64,000 bases of DNA from Erwinia sp. E602 (GCF_018141005.1 NZ_CP046582.1:1984001-2048000); one strand, 5' to 3'. Numbered from the stretch's first letter, positions 27,586 to 40,136 are shown. Numbers and translations are program-made. Notes: generated by a model not told the origin, from the letters alone.

Positions 27586-28668
27586 ATGAAGTCTTCTATT
27601 GTTGCTAAACTGGAAGCCCTGCAGGAGCGCCACGAAGAAGTGGAGGCGATGCTGGGCGACGCCGGCGTGATCGCCGACCAGGAACGTTTTCGCGCGCTCT
27701 CGCGGGAGTATGCGCAGCTGACGGATGTCACCCAGTGCTTCCGCCAGTGGCAGCAGACCCAGGAAGATATCGAAACCGCAGAAATGATGCTCGGCGATCC
27801 TGAAATGCGTGAAATGGCGCAGGAAGAGCTGACCGCGGCCCGCGCCGCCAGCGAAAGCCTTGAGCAGCAGCTGCAGGTCCTGCTGCTGCCGAAGGATCCG
27901 GATGACGAACGCAGCTGCTTTATCGAAGTGCGCGCCGGCACCGGCGGCGACGAAGCGGCGATTTTCGCCGGCGATCTGTTCCGTATGTACAGCCGTTACG
28001 CCGAATCCCGCCGCTGGAAGGTGGAGGTGATGAGCGCTAACGAAGGCGAACACGGCGGCTATAAAGAGGTGATTGCCAAAGTGATCGGCGAGGGCGCTTA
28101 CGGGCGTCTGAAGTTTGAATCCGGCGGCCACCGGGTGCAGCGCGTGCCGGAAACCGAATCGCAGGGGCGTATTCACACCTCGGCCTGTACGGTGGCGGTG
28201 ATGCCGGAACTGCCGGAGGCCGAGCTGCCGGACATTAACCCGTCCGATCTGAGAATTGACACCTTCCGCTCCTCCGGGGCCGGTGGTCAGCACGTGAACA
28301 CCACCGACTCGGCGATCCGCATCACCCACCTGCCGACCGGCATCGTGGTGGAGTGTCAGGATGAGCGTTCGCAGCACAAAAACAAAGCCAAGGCGCTGTC
28401 GGTGCTGGGCGCGCGTATTCACGCCGCCGAGATGGCCCGTCGCCATCAGGAAGAGTCCTCCACCCGGCGTAACCTGCTGGGCAGCGGCGACCGCTCCGAC
28501 CGTAACCGTACCTACAACTTCCCGCAGGGGCGCGTTACTGACCACCGCATTAACCTGACCATCTACCGCCTGGATGAGGCGATGGAAGGCAAGCTTGATG
28601 CGCTGATCGAGCCGATCGTGCAGGAGTATCAGGCCGACCAGCTGGCGGCACTCGCCGGGCAGGATTGA
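27586..28668 (+). CDS. prfA: Peptide chain release factor 1
   Basis: 360 residues. GGQ motif in [15 protein letters not shown]; the codon-recognition tripeptide region reads [15 protein letters not shown], with PET where E. coli has PAT. It terminates translation at UAA and UAG. hemA-prfA-prmC order is conserved, and its stop overlaps the prmC start (TGATG), pairing the factor with the enzyme that methylates its GGQ glutamine. Confidence 0.98.
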   Translation: MKSSIVAKLEALQERHEEVEAMLGDAGVIADQERFRALSREYAQLTDVTQCFRQWQQTQEDIETAEMMLGDPEMREMAQEELTAARAASESLEQQLQVLLLPKDPDDERSCFIEVRAGTGGDEAAIFAGDLFRMYSRYAESRRWKVEVMSANEGEHGGYKEVIAKVIGEGAYGRLKFESGGHRVQRVPETESQGRIHTSACTVAVMPELPEAELPDINPSDLRIDTFRSSGAGGQHVNTTDSAIRITHLPTGIVVECQDERSQHKNKAKALSVLGARIHAAEMARRHQEESSTRRNLLGSGDRSDRNRTYNFPQGRVTDHRINLTIYRLDEAMEGKLDALIEPIVQEYQADQLAALAGQD

Positions 28669-29504
28669 TGCAGATCCGCAGCTGGCTGCGTGCGGCCACC
28701 CAGCGGCTGGCCGCCAGCGACAGCCCGAAGCGGGATGCGGAGATCCTGCTGGGGCAGGTGACCGGCAAATCACGCAGCTGGCTGATCGCCTTTGACGATC
28801 GCGAACTGGACGCGCAGCAGCTGGCCGCGCTGGAGCCGTTGCTGGCGCGCCGCGAAGCGGGGGAGCCGGTGGCGTACCTGACCGGCGAGCGCGAGTTCTG
28901 GTCGCTGCCGCTCAGCGTGTCACCGGAGACGCTGATCCCGCGGCCGGACAGCGAAGTGCTGGTGGAACAGGCGCTGCTGCGCCTGCCCGCCGGCCCCGGC
29001 CAGGTGCTCGACCTCGGCACCGGCACCGGCGCGATTGCGCTGGCCATCGCCAGCGAGCGGCCGGAGTGCGCGATCGCCGGCGTCGATCGTATCCCGGCCG
29101 CGGTGGCGCTGGCACAGCATAATGCCGCGAAGCTCTCGCTGACCAACGCCCGTTTCCTGCACAGCCACTGGTTCAGCGCGCTGACCGGGCAGCAGTTTGC
29201 GCTGATCGTCAGCAATCCCCCCTATATTGATGCCGCCGACCACCACCTGGCCGAAGGTGACGTGCGCTTTGAACCGGCCAGCGCGCTGGTGGCGGACGAT
29301 CATGGCCTGGCCGATATCAGGGCGATTGCCGCCGACGCGCCCGCGCATCTGCTGGACAACGGCTGGCTGCTGCTGGAGCACGGCTGGCAGCAGGGGGCTG
29401 CCGTACGGCAGATCCTCGCCGCTCAGGGGTTTGCCCATATTGCCACCTGCCAGGACTACGGCGGCAACGATCGGGTCACCTGCGGGCAAAAAACGCGTAT
29501 TTAA
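28668..29504 (+). CDS. prmC: Release factor glutamine methyltransferase
   Basis: 278 residues from ATG 28668, which overlaps the prfA stop by one base. S-adenosylmethionine motif VLDLGTGTGAIALAIA and the catalytic NPPY (SNPPYIDAADHHL) that binds the target glutamine. It methylates the GGQ glutamine of RF1 and RF2, raising termination efficiency. Confidence 0.97.
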   Translation: MQIRSWLRAATQRLAASDSPKRDAEILLGQVTGKSRSWLIAFDDRELDAQQLAALEPLLARREAGEPVAYLTGEREFWSLPLSVSPETLIPRPDSEVLVEQALLRLPAGPGQVLDLGTGTGAIALAIASERPECAIAGVDRIPAAVALAQHNAAKLSLTNARFLHSHWFSALTGQQFALIVSNPPYIDAADHHLAEGDVRFEPASALVADDHGLADIRAIAADAPAHLLDNGWLLLEHGWQQGAAVRQILAAQGFAHIATCQDYGGNDRVTCGQKTRI

Positions 29505-29512
29505 GGAGTCTT

Positions 29513-29911
29513 ATGGCCGAATGGTATCTGCCGCTGAAACACTTTCATCTGCTGACGGTTGTCCTTACCGCGCTGATGTTTATCCTGCGTTTCTGCTGGC
29601 TGCTGCGCGGCTCACCGCTGTTACAACAGCGCTGGGTGCGCATTATCCCCCACCTTAACGACACGCTGCTGCTGCTGTCCGGCGTGCTGCTGGTCACGGT
29701 TACCCACTTTTATCCCTTTTCACCGCAGGGCAGCTGGCTGACTGAGAAGCTGTTTGGCGTTATTATCTATATCGCTCTCGGTTTTATCGCCCTGGGCAAA
29801 CGTCCACGCGCGCAGAAGGTGCGCTGGATTGCGTTTATTGTGGCCCTGGCCGCGCTGGTGGCAATCGTAAGGATAGCTACAACTAAAATGCCACTGTTGG
29901 GGTTTGTATGA
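29513..29911 (+). CDS. sirB2: SirB2 family membrane protein
   Basis: 132 residues, about four membrane segments, with KHFHLLTVVLTALMFILRF and the conserved RIIPHLNDTLLLLSG. Known as YchQ/SirB2; the molecular role is unknown. Good ribosome site AAGGAG. It overlaps sirB1 by four bases (ATGA), so the pair is coupled and lies between prmC and kdsA, as in E. coli. Confidence 0.93.
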   Translation: MAEWYLPLKHFHLLTVVLTALMFILRFCWLLRGSPLLQQRWVRIIPHLNDTLLLLSGVLLVTVTHFYPFSPQGSWLTEKLFGVIIYIALGFIALGKRPRAQKVRWIAFIVALAALVAIVRIATTKMPLLGFV

Positions 29912-30717
29912 CGTCCATAGCTGAATTTGATTTTACCGCCGCGCCGCTGAGTGAGGCGGTGCTGAACGCGTCAGAAAGCATTCGCGGTGACTTCCCGTCG
30001 GCCGAGGTACGCGCGCAGCTGGCGCAGCTGGTCGCCGAAGCGCGGGCCGCCATCCCGACCGATCTGGCCGCCGACTTACAGCTGGAGCAGCTGATCGCGC
30101 TGTTCTGGCACCAGTGGGGGTTTGGCGGTGCCAGCGGCGTGTATCGCCTGTCTGACTGCCTGTGGCTGGATAAGGTACTGCATACCCGCCAGGGAACCGC
30201 CGTCTCGCTGGGGGTGATTTTCCTGCATATCGCCGGCGAACTGGAGCTGCCGCTCTACCCGGTAATTTTCCCCACCCAGCTGATCCTGCGTGCCGAGTGG
30301 ATAAACGAAGAGGTGTCGCTGATTAACCCGTTTGACGGTGATACCCTCGACGACCACACGCTGGAAGTCTGGCTGAAGGGCAATATTGGCCCGGTGGCCG
30401 AGCTGTACGAAGAAGATTTACAGGAATCGGAACCGCTCAGCGTGCTGCGCAAAATGCTCGACACCCTGAAAGCGGCGCTGATGGATGAAAAGCAGATGGA
30501 AATGGCGCTGCAGGTCAGCCAGCTGCTGATTGATATGGATCCGGAAGACCCGTATGAAATCCGCGACCGTGGGCTGATCTTCGCCCAGCTCGACTGCGAG
30601 CACGTGGCGGTGAACGACCTGACCTACTTTGTTGAACAGTGCCCGGAAGATCCGATCAGCGACATGATTAAGCTGCAGATCCACTCGATTGAACAGAAAC
30701 AGATTACCCTTCACTAA
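29908..30717 (+). CDS. sirB1: SirB1 (YchA) transglutaminase-like/TPR protein
   Basis: 269 residues. The N-terminal half matches the transglutaminase-like fold of SirB1 (LFWHQWGFGGAS, LDKVLHTRQGTAVSLGVIFLHIAGEL), though without an evident complete Cys-His-Asp triad; the C-terminal half has TPR-like helices (ALQVSQLLIDMDPEDPYEIRDRG). Cytosolic; function unclear despite an old link to Salmonella invasion gene regulation. Overlaps sirB2 and is followed by kdsA. Confidence 0.93.
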   Translation: MTSIAEFDFTAAPLSEAVLNASESIRGDFPSAEVRAQLAQLVAEARAAIPTDLAADLQLEQLIALFWHQWGFGGASGVYRLSDCLWLDKVLHTRQGTAVSLGVIFLHIAGELELPLYPVIFPTQLILRAEWINEEVSLINPFDGDTLDDHTLEVWLKGNIGPVAELYEEDLQESEPLSVLRKMLDTLKAALMDEKQMEMALQVSQLLIDMDPEDPYEIRDRGLIFAQLDCEHVAVNDLTYFVEQCPEDPISDMIKLQIHSIEQKQITLH

Positions 30718-30739
30718 CTTCAGTGAACCTGAATGATAA

Positions 30740-31603
<864 letters not shown>

Positions 31604-31625
31604 TCCCGCCCCGATCGCCAGACGC

Positions 31626-31653
31626 AAAAAAGCCACCGCAAGGTGGCTTTTTT
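31626..31653. terminator. Terminator after kdsA
   Basis: Perfect 12-bp stem AAAAAAGCCACC / GGTGGCTTTTTT with a 4-base loop. It works on both strands, separating kdsA from chaA. Bases 31654-31861 that follow are low-complexity CAA-rich sequence with no gene. Confidence 0.9.
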
Positions 31654-31861
31654 ACACATAACACCCAACCACCCCAGCCAACTCAACCAATTCAATCAAC
31701 CCAGACAACACTGACGTCCATTATCAGGGAGGGCAGTGGGATGAGCCCGGAGCGGGGTAACCCGCGGAGGGTCGCCCGCTGACAGGCCCGGTACTCTCGA
31801 TCGCACAGACGACTTAAGCACCGAAGCCCACAGAAAACTCAAGCACCGAATCCAAAAAGGA

Positions 31862-32950
31862 TCACAGCATCACCGTCATCAGATACGCCACAAACAGCGC
31901 CAGATGCGCCGCCCCGTTCAGCACATTCGTGCGCCCGGTCGAAAACGAAATCTGACACAGCACCAGCGCCGACACCATCACCACCATCTGCGGCGACTCC
32001 AGCCCGAAAATCAACTCCTGCCCGGTCAGCGTGGCAATAATCGTCACCGTCGGCACCGTCAGAGAAATCGTCGCCAGCACCGAACCAAAAAACAGATTCA
32101 TCGCGCGCTGCACCTGATTGGCCAGCACCGCCTTAATCGCCCCCAGCCCCTCGGGAGACAGAATCAACAACGCCACCAGGAAACCGGTAAACGCCTCGGG
32201 CGCCTTCAGCGTCTCCAGCAATGAACCCAACGTATTGGCGTTCATCTTAGTCACCGCAATAACCGCAATCAACTGCACCACTAACATCCCGGTATGCCAG
32301 GCGCTGGAATGCGCGGAAGGCTTACCATGATGCGGATCGTCACCGTCATCCTCATGCTCATACACGAACAGACTCTGATGCGTCTTGGTCTGGATCAGCA
32401 GAAACACCCCGTACATCGCCGCGGAAATCGCCGACACCAGCAGCGCCTGGCCGGTGGTGAAATTGCCACCCGGCAACGCGTCCGGCAACACCAGCACGAT
32501 CATCGCCAGCGGGAAAATCGCAATCAGATACTGCTTCACCCCGGCCAGATTCACGTACTGGGTGGCAAACTTGCGCCCGCCAAGCAGCAGCGCAAAACCG
32601 ACCAGACCACCGGTAACGATCATAATGATGGAATAAAGCGTATCGCGCATCAGCGCCGGTGCGGCATCGCCGGTCGCCATCAGCGCAGAAATCAGACTCA
32701 CCTCAAGGATCACCACCGACAAACTGAGGATCAGCGAGCCGTAAGGTTCGCCGAGGCGGTGGGCAAGCACGTCGGCGTGGCGCACCACGCTAAAGGCGCT
32801 GCTGAGAATGGCGACCAGCGCCAGCAGGTTAATACCGATCACTGCGGGTAATGAGTTAGTTCCGCCCCATAACCATAAAACGGCCATCGCGGCAGCAGTC
32901 AAAATCAGGGAGTACTCTTTGTGACGGGTCTTGCTCTCGGATGCACTCAT
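31862..32950 (-). CDS. chaA: Ca2+/H+ (Na+, K+/H+) antiporter ChaA
   Basis: 362 residues, about ten or eleven membrane segments, CaCA family. The alpha-repeat motifs GEPYGSLILSLSVVILEVSLI and LLILSPEGLGAIKAVLANQVQRAMNL hold the ion-binding Glu residues; an acidic loop (HEDDGDDPHH) lies mid-protein. It exports calcium or sodium and potassium at alkaline pH. GGAG 9 bases before the ATG. In E. coli chaB and chaC lie on its other side; here the scr operon and hicAB intervene and chaB is not found in the window. Confidence 0.95.
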   Translation of the reverse strand: MSASESKTRHKEYSLILTAAAMAVLWLWGGTNSLPAVIGINLLALVAILSSAFSVVRHADVLAHRLGEPYGSLILSLSVVILEVSLISALMATGDAAPALMRDTLYSIIMIVTGGLVGFALLLGGRKFATQYVNLAGVKQYLIAIFPLAMIVLVLPDALPGGNFTTGQALLVSAISAAMYGVFLLIQTKTHQSLFVYEHEDDGDDPHHGKPSAHSSAWHTGMLVVQLIAVIAVTKMNANTLGSLLETLKAPEAFTGFLVALLILSPEGLGAIKAVLANQVQRAMNLFFGSVLATISLTVPTVTIIATLTGQELIFGLESPQMVVMVSALVLCQISFSTGRTNVLNGAAHLALFVAYLMTVML

Positions 32951-33310
32951 AGGCTAACGCTCCTGCTCTGTTCCGTGACCTGAAAAGGGAAATTCCCGGT
33001 CAGTTTAAAGGTGTCGCATGAAGTATCAGCGACAAGTGCCTAAAGTGTAACCTTTTTTAAGGGGGGCGTGGAGACTTTACGGAATTTTACGGAATAATCG
33101 TAAAAAATGAATGGAGATGCTATTTGTCATAAGCATCCTGAATAAGACTATATAAATTAGTGATATTGCGACTGCGATAAACGTCATTTGCAGGGTTAAA
33201 GTGATGTTAATGCGGCTGGTTAAGCCCTAAAACAGCACTGTAACAACTAAAAGTTAGTCAGGCAGTTATAAATGGTAGCTTGAAAAATAACCGCCCTCAA
33301 CCAGTGAAGA
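32951..33310. other. chaA-scrR intergenic region with a 10-bp tandem repeat
   Basis: 360 bases, A+T-rich. It must hold the chaA promoter. TTTACGGAAT occurs twice in tandem (33076-33085, 33086-33095), followed by the near-inverse ATCGTAAAA. No gene seen. It is the left border of the scr insertion. Confidence 0.45.
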
Positions 33311-34327
33311 TTACAGCGGTTTTGCCCGCCGCCACTTCAGCCGCGCCGGCAGACAGCGCTGCGGCTGCTCCAGCGGGCGCTCCTCAATCAGCTGTCCGAT
33401 CATCTCAAAGCAGTTCCACGCCAGCAGCCGCTCGTCCTGCTCAACGGTATCAATACGCACCGACAGCGCATCATACAGATAGTGGTCGTCAAAGCTGCAC
33501 AGGTGCATCGGCGTGTTTAACAGCCCGTGCTGGCTGAGGTAGCGCAGCACCCCCTCCTGCAGCCCGCAGGCGGCGCAGAACAGCGCCTGCGGCACCCGGC
33601 CCAGCCGCGCATACAGTTCGGCGAACATCTCATAGCCTGAACTGGCATGGTAATGGCCGTGCATAACCCACTCCGGCCTGACCTCCAGCCCGGCGCGTTC
33701 CAGCCCGAGCCGATAGCCCGCCAGCCGATCGCGGGTCGGTGAGATGCGCGGCTGGCCGCCGAAAAAGTAGATCTCTTCATAGCCCTCACGCGCCACGGCT
33801 TCCAGCAGGGTGGCGGTGGGAGAGGTGGCTTCGGTGATGACCAGCGGCAGCGTCGACTCGCCGAGATGGCGATCAAACAGCACCACCGGCAGCTGCTGGT
33901 TAATTTTCTGATAGTCGCTGTCGTTTAGCTGGCTGGAGGCCACGATCAGCCCGTCAACCTGGCGCTGGATCAGATTGCTTACCGCCAGCGTCTCCTGGCT
34001 GGCGTTCTCTGCGGTACAGGCGATCAGCAGCTGCAGCCCGGCGTCGCGGCACAGCATCTCCAGCTCGTGGGAAAAACGGGCGAAGCCGTGGTTGGTCATC
34101 TCCGGGACCACCAGCCCGAGGGTGTTGCTGCGGCTGGAGTTGAGGGCGCGGGCGTGAATGCTCGGCTGGTAGTGCTGTTCGCGGGCCACGTCCAGCACCC
34201 GCTGGCGGGTCGTTTCGGCCACGCGCAGCTCTTTGCCACGACCGTTGAGCACCAGGCTGGCGGTGGACTTGGAGACTCCGGCCAGCCTGGCGATATCGTT
34301 GATGGTGATACGTTTGCTTTTGGTCAC
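33311..34327 (-). CDS. scrR: Sucrose operon repressor ScrR (LacI family)
   Basis: 338 residues from GTG 34327. The N-terminal LacI helix-turn-helix [32 protein letters not shown] is nearly that of ScrR from Klebsiella and pUR400, and the similarity extends through [27 protein letters not shown] and [19 protein letters not shown]. It binds GGTTTAGC-type sites upstream of scrK and scrY and releases them with fructose or fructose 1-phosphate as inducer. Last gene of the cluster, 28 bases after scrB. Confidence 0.95.
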   Translation of the reverse strand: MTKSKRITINDIARLAGVSKSTASLVLNGRGKELRVAETTRQRVLDVAREQHYQPSIHARALNSSRSNTLGLVVPEMTNHGFARFSHELEMLCRDAGLQLLIACTAENASQETLAVSNLIQRQVDGLIVASSQLNDSDYQKINQQLPVVLFDRHLGESTLPLVITEATSPTATLLEAVAREGYEEIYFFGGQPRISPTRDRLAGYRLGLERAGLEVRPEWVMHGHYHASSGYEMFAELYARLGRVPQALFCAACGLQEGVLRYLSQHGLLNTPMHLCSFDDHYLYDALSVRIDTVEQDERLLAWNCFEMIGQLIEERPLEQPQRCLPARLKWRRAKPL

Positions 34328-34355
34328 AGTGGCTTACGCGTAAAGGCTCAATGGC

Positions 34356-35765
34356 TCATTCTATCACGCATTGCTGCAACCTCCAGTGACGCAAGGTAAT
34401 TTGCGCGTTGCCGGTCAGGCGCAGCCGCGGCTCCGGCTGCGGGAAATAGCGTGAAGACATTACCGCGTCGCCGTCGTTGATAAAGATTTCGACGCTGGAG
34501 CGATCGCAGAGAATACGCAGCTGCCGTACCTCGCCGCGCCAGTAACGCGTCTCCTCTTCACCGCTGCGCAGATTATGCCGCCGCAGGGTCAGGCCGTGGC
34601 GATCGGCGCTCAAATGCAGGGTGTCAGCAAAGCTGAAATGACAGCTACCGGTCAGCGTCAGCTCCAGCTCGGCGCTGCCGATATCGACGGCGGGCAGGTT
34701 CTCTGCGATGCCCCGCAGCTGCGTCTCCTGCCCGCGCAGCTGCTGCAGCTCCCGGACCGGCCGCTGGCGCAGCCGGTCGCCGTGCAGCGTCAGCTCGCGC
34801 GGGCAGGTCATAGTGTGCATCCAGCCGTGCTCACGGGTTGGTTGCGCGAATTCATCGCCGTCGGGAATGCCCATCCAGCCGATCAGCAGCCGGCGACCGT
34901 CGTCGGCCAGGGTGGTTTGCGGCGCGTAGAACTCGAAGCCGTGATCCAGCTCGTGAAAGTCGCCGTGGCGGTACTGCACGCCCGGGTAATCCAGCGTGCC
35001 GCAGAAGTAGCCGCTCTGGAAGGTATTGCGCCAGCGGTACTGTTCGGCGGGCAGCCCCTGCGGGCAGACCAGCAGCACGTCGCTGTCGTCCAGCGTAAAC
35101 AGGTCCGGGCACTCCCACATATAGCCAAAATCACCCAGCCCGTTGACCCGGCTGCCGGCAATTTCGCCGAGCAGCGTCCAGTCGTGCAGGTCAGCGGAGC
35201 GCAGCAGCAGCACTTTGCCCTGCAGCTGCAGATCCTGTGCGCCCAGCACCATGTACCACTGCCCGTCGTGCTGCCACACCTTCGGGTCGCGCACGTGGCC
35301 GGTGTACCCTTCCGGCAGCGCCAGCACCGGCCCCAGCTTGCGGAAGCTGCCGTCGCTCTGCTGTTCGGCGAGGCACTGCCAGGCGGTGCGGCCGCCGTCG
35401 GCAAACTTGACGTTGCCGGTGTAGACCAGCGTCAGCACCCCCTGATTATCCACCGCGCTGCCGGAGTAGCAGCCGTGGCTCTCATACTCTTCTGCCGGAG
35501 CCAGCGCCAGCGGTTCGTGCCGCCAGTGAACCAGATCGACCGAGCTCCACTGGCCCCAGAACTTGGCACCGTGGGCGCAGGCCAGCGGGTTCCACTGGTA
35601 GCACAGCACATAGCGGCCGTTAAACTGAATAAAGCCGTTCGGGTCATTCATCAGCCCCACGGTGGGGGCGAGGTGCCAGGCGGGGCGATGACGGTCGGCG
35701 GCAGCGCGCGGCTGGCCGCTGAGCACCGCGCGCAGCGCCTGGTTCAGCAAGCGGGACTCACTCAT
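34356..35765 (-). CDS. scrB: Sucrose-6-phosphate hydrolase
   Basis: 469 residues, glycoside hydrolase family 32. Catalytic motifs: NDPNG (residues 40-44; D41 nucleophile), RDPKVW (transition-state Asp) and WECPDLF (acid/base Glu). It splits sucrose 6-phosphate made by ScrA into glucose 6-phosphate and fructose. Its start overlaps the scrA stop by four bases. Confidence 0.97.
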   Translation of the reverse strand: MSESRLLNQALRAVLSGQPRAAADRHRPAWHLAPTVGLMNDPNGFIQFNGRYVLCYQWNPLACAHGAKFWGQWSSVDLVHWRHEPLALAPAEEYESHGCYSGSAVDNQGVLTLVYTGNVKFADGGRTAWQCLAEQQSDGSFRKLGPVLALPEGYTGHVRDPKVWQHDGQWYMVLGAQDLQLQGKVLLLRSADLHDWTLLGEIAGSRVNGLGDFGYMWECPDLFTLDDSDVLLVCPQGLPAEQYRWRNTFQSGYFCGTLDYPGVQYRHGDFHELDHGFEFYAPQTTLADDGRRLLIGWMGIPDGDEFAQPTREHGWMHTMTCPRELTLHGDRLRQRPVRELQQLRGQETQLRGIAENLPAVDIGSAELELTLTGSCHFSFADTLHLSADRHGLTLRRHNLRSGEEETRYWRGEVRQLRILCDRSSVEIFINDGDAVMSSRYFPQPEPRLRLTGNAQITLRHWRLQQCVIE

Positions 35766-37135
35766 GCTTTACTCTCCGGCCTGATTTTCAGCAGCAGCGA
35801 CAGCGTGAACGCCACGCCGAAGGCGATCGCCATCCCGACCAGATAGCTGAGCATCGAGCTGCCCTGCACGATCGCCAGGCCCGGCAGGGCGGTCAGCCCG
35901 ACGGCGGTCATATTGACGTGCATAATCACCACCCAGGCGCCGCCCGCCGCGCCGCCCGCCAGGCCGGCGATAAACGGCGTGATATAACGCAGGTTCACGC
36001 CAAAAATCGCCGCTTCGGTAATGCCCAGCATCGCGGAGAAGGCGGAAGGCAGCACGATGCTGCGGGTTTTCACGTCGCGCACCTTGAACCAAACCGCCAG
36101 ACAGGCCCCGGCCTGGGCGACGTTGGCCATCGACCAGATCGGCAGCAGGAAGTTGACGCCGATCGACGGGTTACCCAGCAGCCCGGCCTCAATGGCGTGG
36201 AAGCTGTGGTGAACCCCGGTAATCACGATCACCGAATAGAGCCCGCCGAACAGCAGCCCGGCCAGCCAGCCGGCGTGGGCAATCAGCGTACTGAGTACCA
36301 GCGAAATGCCGTCGCCCAGTCCGCGTCCCAGCGGGCCGATAATCAGCAGCGCGACAAAGCCGGAGATCACCACCGTCAGGAACGGCGTCAGGATGATGTC
36401 CAGCGCGTCCGGGATCACCCGACGCAGCCGCTTCTCGCAGTGGCTCATAAACCACACCGTCAGCAGCACCGGGAACACCGTGCCCTGATAGCCGATCATC
36501 GCCACGTCAAGGCCGAAGAAGTTCATGGTCTGGAAACCGCCCGCCACGCCCCAGGCGTTGGTCAGCGCCGGGTGGGTGAGGATGCCGCCCAGCGTCGCCC
36601 CCAGATAGGGGTTGCCGCCGAACTCACGGGCGGCGGTGAAGCCGATCAGGATCGGCAGAATGATAAACGCCGCCGAGCTGAACATATCCAGCATGATAAA
36701 CAGCGCGCTGCTGGCATCGGCCCAGCCGTAGCTTTTGACCATCCCCAGCAGGCCCATCAGCAGGCCGGAGGCGACGATCGCCGGAATGATCGGTACAAAG
36801 ATGTTCGACAGCACCCGCGCCAGGCGCTGGAACGGGTTGAGTTTTTTCGCCGCGATGTTCGCCGCGTCGCTCTTGCTCGACTCGCTGATGCCGGCGGCCT
36901 GGATAAAGGCGGCATGCACCTTGTTAACCAGCCCGCTGCCAAAAATAATCTGCATCTGCCCGGCGTTACGGAAGCAGCCTTTCACGCCCTCCAGCGCCTC
37001 GATGGCCTCTTTCTGAACCAGGCTGTCGTCCACCATCACCAGCCGCAGGCGGGTGGCGCAGTGGGCGGCGCTGGCGATATTCTCGCGGCCGCCAAGCAGC
37101 GGCAGCAGATCGCGGGCCGTTTTTTCAATATCCAT
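35762..37135 (-). CDS. scrA: PTS sucrose-specific enzyme IIBC
   Basis: 457 residues. The N-terminal EIIB domain carries phospho-Cys C26 (SAAHCATRLRL) and KGCFRNAGQMQIIFG; the EIIC membrane domain follows with about ten segments and the ITEAAIFGVNLRY motif. There is no fused EIIA, so phosphate comes from the cell's glucose EIIA, as for other ScrA proteins. It imports sucrose as sucrose 6-phosphate. Confidence 0.96.
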   Translation of the reverse strand: MDIEKTARDLLPLLGGRENIASAAHCATRLRLVMVDDSLVQKEAIEALEGVKGCFRNAGQMQIIFGSGLVNKVHAAFIQAAGISESSKSDAANIAAKKLNPFQRLARVLSNIFVPIIPAIVASGLLMGLLGMVKSYGWADASSALFIMLDMFSSAAFIILPILIGFTAAREFGGNPYLGATLGGILTHPALTNAWGVAGGFQTMNFFGLDVAMIGYQGTVFPVLLTVWFMSHCEKRLRRVIPDALDIILTPFLTVVISGFVALLIIGPLGRGLGDGISLVLSTLIAHAGWLAGLLFGGLYSVIVITGVHHSFHAIEAGLLGNPSIGVNFLLPIWSMANVAQAGACLAVWFKVRDVKTRSIVLPSAFSAMLGITEAAIFGVNLRYITPFIAGLAGGAAGGAWVVIMHVNMTAVGLTALPGLAIVQGSSMLSYLVGMAIAFGVAFTLSLLLKIRPESKA

Positions 37136-37172
37136 GTTATCCCCTGTTATACGTTAAGACGGTGGCCGCTGG

Positions 37173-38828
<1,656 letters not shown>

Positions 38829-38870
38829 AAGAAGGGTAAAAGATCGTGGCCGATCCTTTCAATCAGATTT

Positions 38871-38904
38871 GCTAACCCGCTTCAGGAACTGTGACCGGGT
38901 TAGC
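38871..38904. promoter_or_regulatory. Inverted repeat between scrK and scrY
   Basis: GCTAACCCG (38871-38879) and CGGGTTAGC (38896-38904): perfect 9-bp arms 16 bases apart. Each arm resembles half of the ScrR operator (GGTTTAGC), so this may be a second repressor site or a hairpin between the scrK and scrY messages. A CRP-like half-site TGTGAC lies inside the gap. Confidence 0.5.
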
Positions 38905-38940
38905 AGTTTGTGCCTTCGTGTGGGCGGTTACTGCCGGTAT

Positions 38941-39864
38941 TCAGTCTGCTGCGGCGAGATCGCGGGCGTACGGCAGGGCGGTCATCGCCCCTTTGGCGGT
39001 GGTGGCGGCGGCACCGCTGCGCTGGGCCTGGTCAATCGCTGCGGCCAGCCGGGCCGGGGCCAGCGGATTGGCCTCCTGCGCCAGCGCCGCCAGCAGCCCG
39101 GCGACAAAGGCATCCCCCGCGCCGGTGGTATCCACCACGCTGACTTTCGGGGCAGGATAGTGCTGCAGCTGCTCACGGTGCCAGACGTAAACGCCCGCGC
39201 CACCCAGCGTCACCAGCAGCAGTGCCGGCTGGTAACGTGCCGCAAAATCGTGGATGCGATCGCTCAGGCTGGCCGCCGCGCTCAGCACGTTCAGTTCGTC
39301 CTCGGACAGCTTAATGATATCTGCCGCCTGAAACGCCGCCTGCAGGCAGCGGTTCAGCTCGGCGGCGTCCGGCCACAGGTCGTCGCGCAGGTTGGGGTCG
39401 AAGCTTACCCAGCCGCCCGCCTGCTTCACCGCCGCCATCGCCTGCATCGCCGCGCTGCGGCTCGGTTCGGCGCTCAGGGCGATCGAACAGAGGTGCAGCC
39501 CTTCACCGGCGGCAAAGCGCGGCAGCCGTTCAGCGGTCAGAAACAGGTCAGCGGAAGGGCGCACCATAAAGGTAAACTGCCGCTCGCCGTCGGCATCCAG
39601 ACCGACCAGCACCGTGGAGGTGCGCTGCCCGGTTTCGCGGGTCATATACCGCGTGTCCACCCGCTCCTGCTGCAGCGTGCTGCGCAGAAACTCACCGAAC
39701 GGATCGTCGCCGACGCAGCCGATAAAGGCGCTCTCGCCGCCGAGCCGGGCCACCCCGACCGCCACGTTGGCCGGCGCGCCGCCGGGGCACTGCAGCAGCC
39801 GGTTATTCGCTTCCGGCAGCAGGTCCACTACCGCATCGCCCAGCACCCAGATTTTGTTACTCAT
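38941..39864 (-). CDS. scrK: Fructokinase (scr operon)
   Basis: 307 residues from ATG 39864, 8 bases after AAGGAGAG; seven residues upstream of it in frame are not part of the gene. PfkB/ribokinase family: N-terminal GDAVVDLLPE, GGAPANVAVGVARLGG, and the catalytic-base motif DTTGAGDAFVAG. It phosphorylates the fructose released by ScrB. First gene of the scr cluster, with a ScrR operator just upstream. Confidence 0.96.
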   Translation of the reverse strand: MSNKIWVLGDAVVDLLPEANNRLLQCPGGAPANVAVGVARLGGESAFIGCVGDDPFGEFLRSTLQQERVDTRYMTRETGQRTSTVLVGLDADGERQFTFMVRPSADLFLTAERLPRFAAGEGLHLCSIALSAEPSRSAAMQAMAAVKQAGGWVSFDPNLRDDLWPDAAELNRCLQAAFQAADIIKLSEDELNVLSAAASLSDRIHDFAARYQPALLLVTLGGAGVYVWHREQLQHYPAPKVSVVDTTGAGDAFVAGLLAALAQEANPLAPARLAAAIDQAQRSGAAATTAKGAMTALPYARDLAAAD

Positions 39865-39895
39865 CGTCACTCTCCTTAAGGTCATTTACGCGTAA

Positions 39896-39911
39896 GCTAA
39901 ACTGGTTTAGC
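39896..39911 (-). promoter_or_regulatory. ScrR operator upstream of scrK
   Basis: GCTAAACTGGTTTAGC, a 16-bp palindrome with one central mismatch, 32 bases upstream of the scrK start codon. It is the best copy of the operator also seen at 38813. Confidence 0.8.
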
Positions 39912-39962
39912 AAAAAATGGAAGAATTCCGTTCTTGTTTTGCGACCTGGAATTACGCTGACT

Positions 39963-40047
39963 GCGATGCGATGCGATGCGATGCGATGCGATGCGATGCG
40001 ATGCGATGCGATGCGATGCGATGCGATGCGATGCGATGCGATGCGAT
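39963..40047. repeat. Pentanucleotide microsatellite (GCGAT)17
   Basis: Seventeen perfect, uninterrupted copies of GCGAT (85 bases), 52 bases upstream of the scrK operator and 90 bases past the hicB stop. Tracts of this kind change length by replication slippage. The unit is not a multiple of three and no gene covers it, so any effect would be on promoter spacing rather than on a reading frame. Confidence 0.97.
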
Positions 40048-40136
40048 AAAGGAAAGTCCGCATGCAGCGGCGGGGTACAAAGTATGGCGGGCACCTGTAT
40101 AACGAAACCAGGCGCCCGCAGAGACTTTTTAGGGCG

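Noticed and set aside
39963..40047. Possible CRISPR array
   Set aside because: The 5-bp unit is repeated without spacers; it is a microsatellite.
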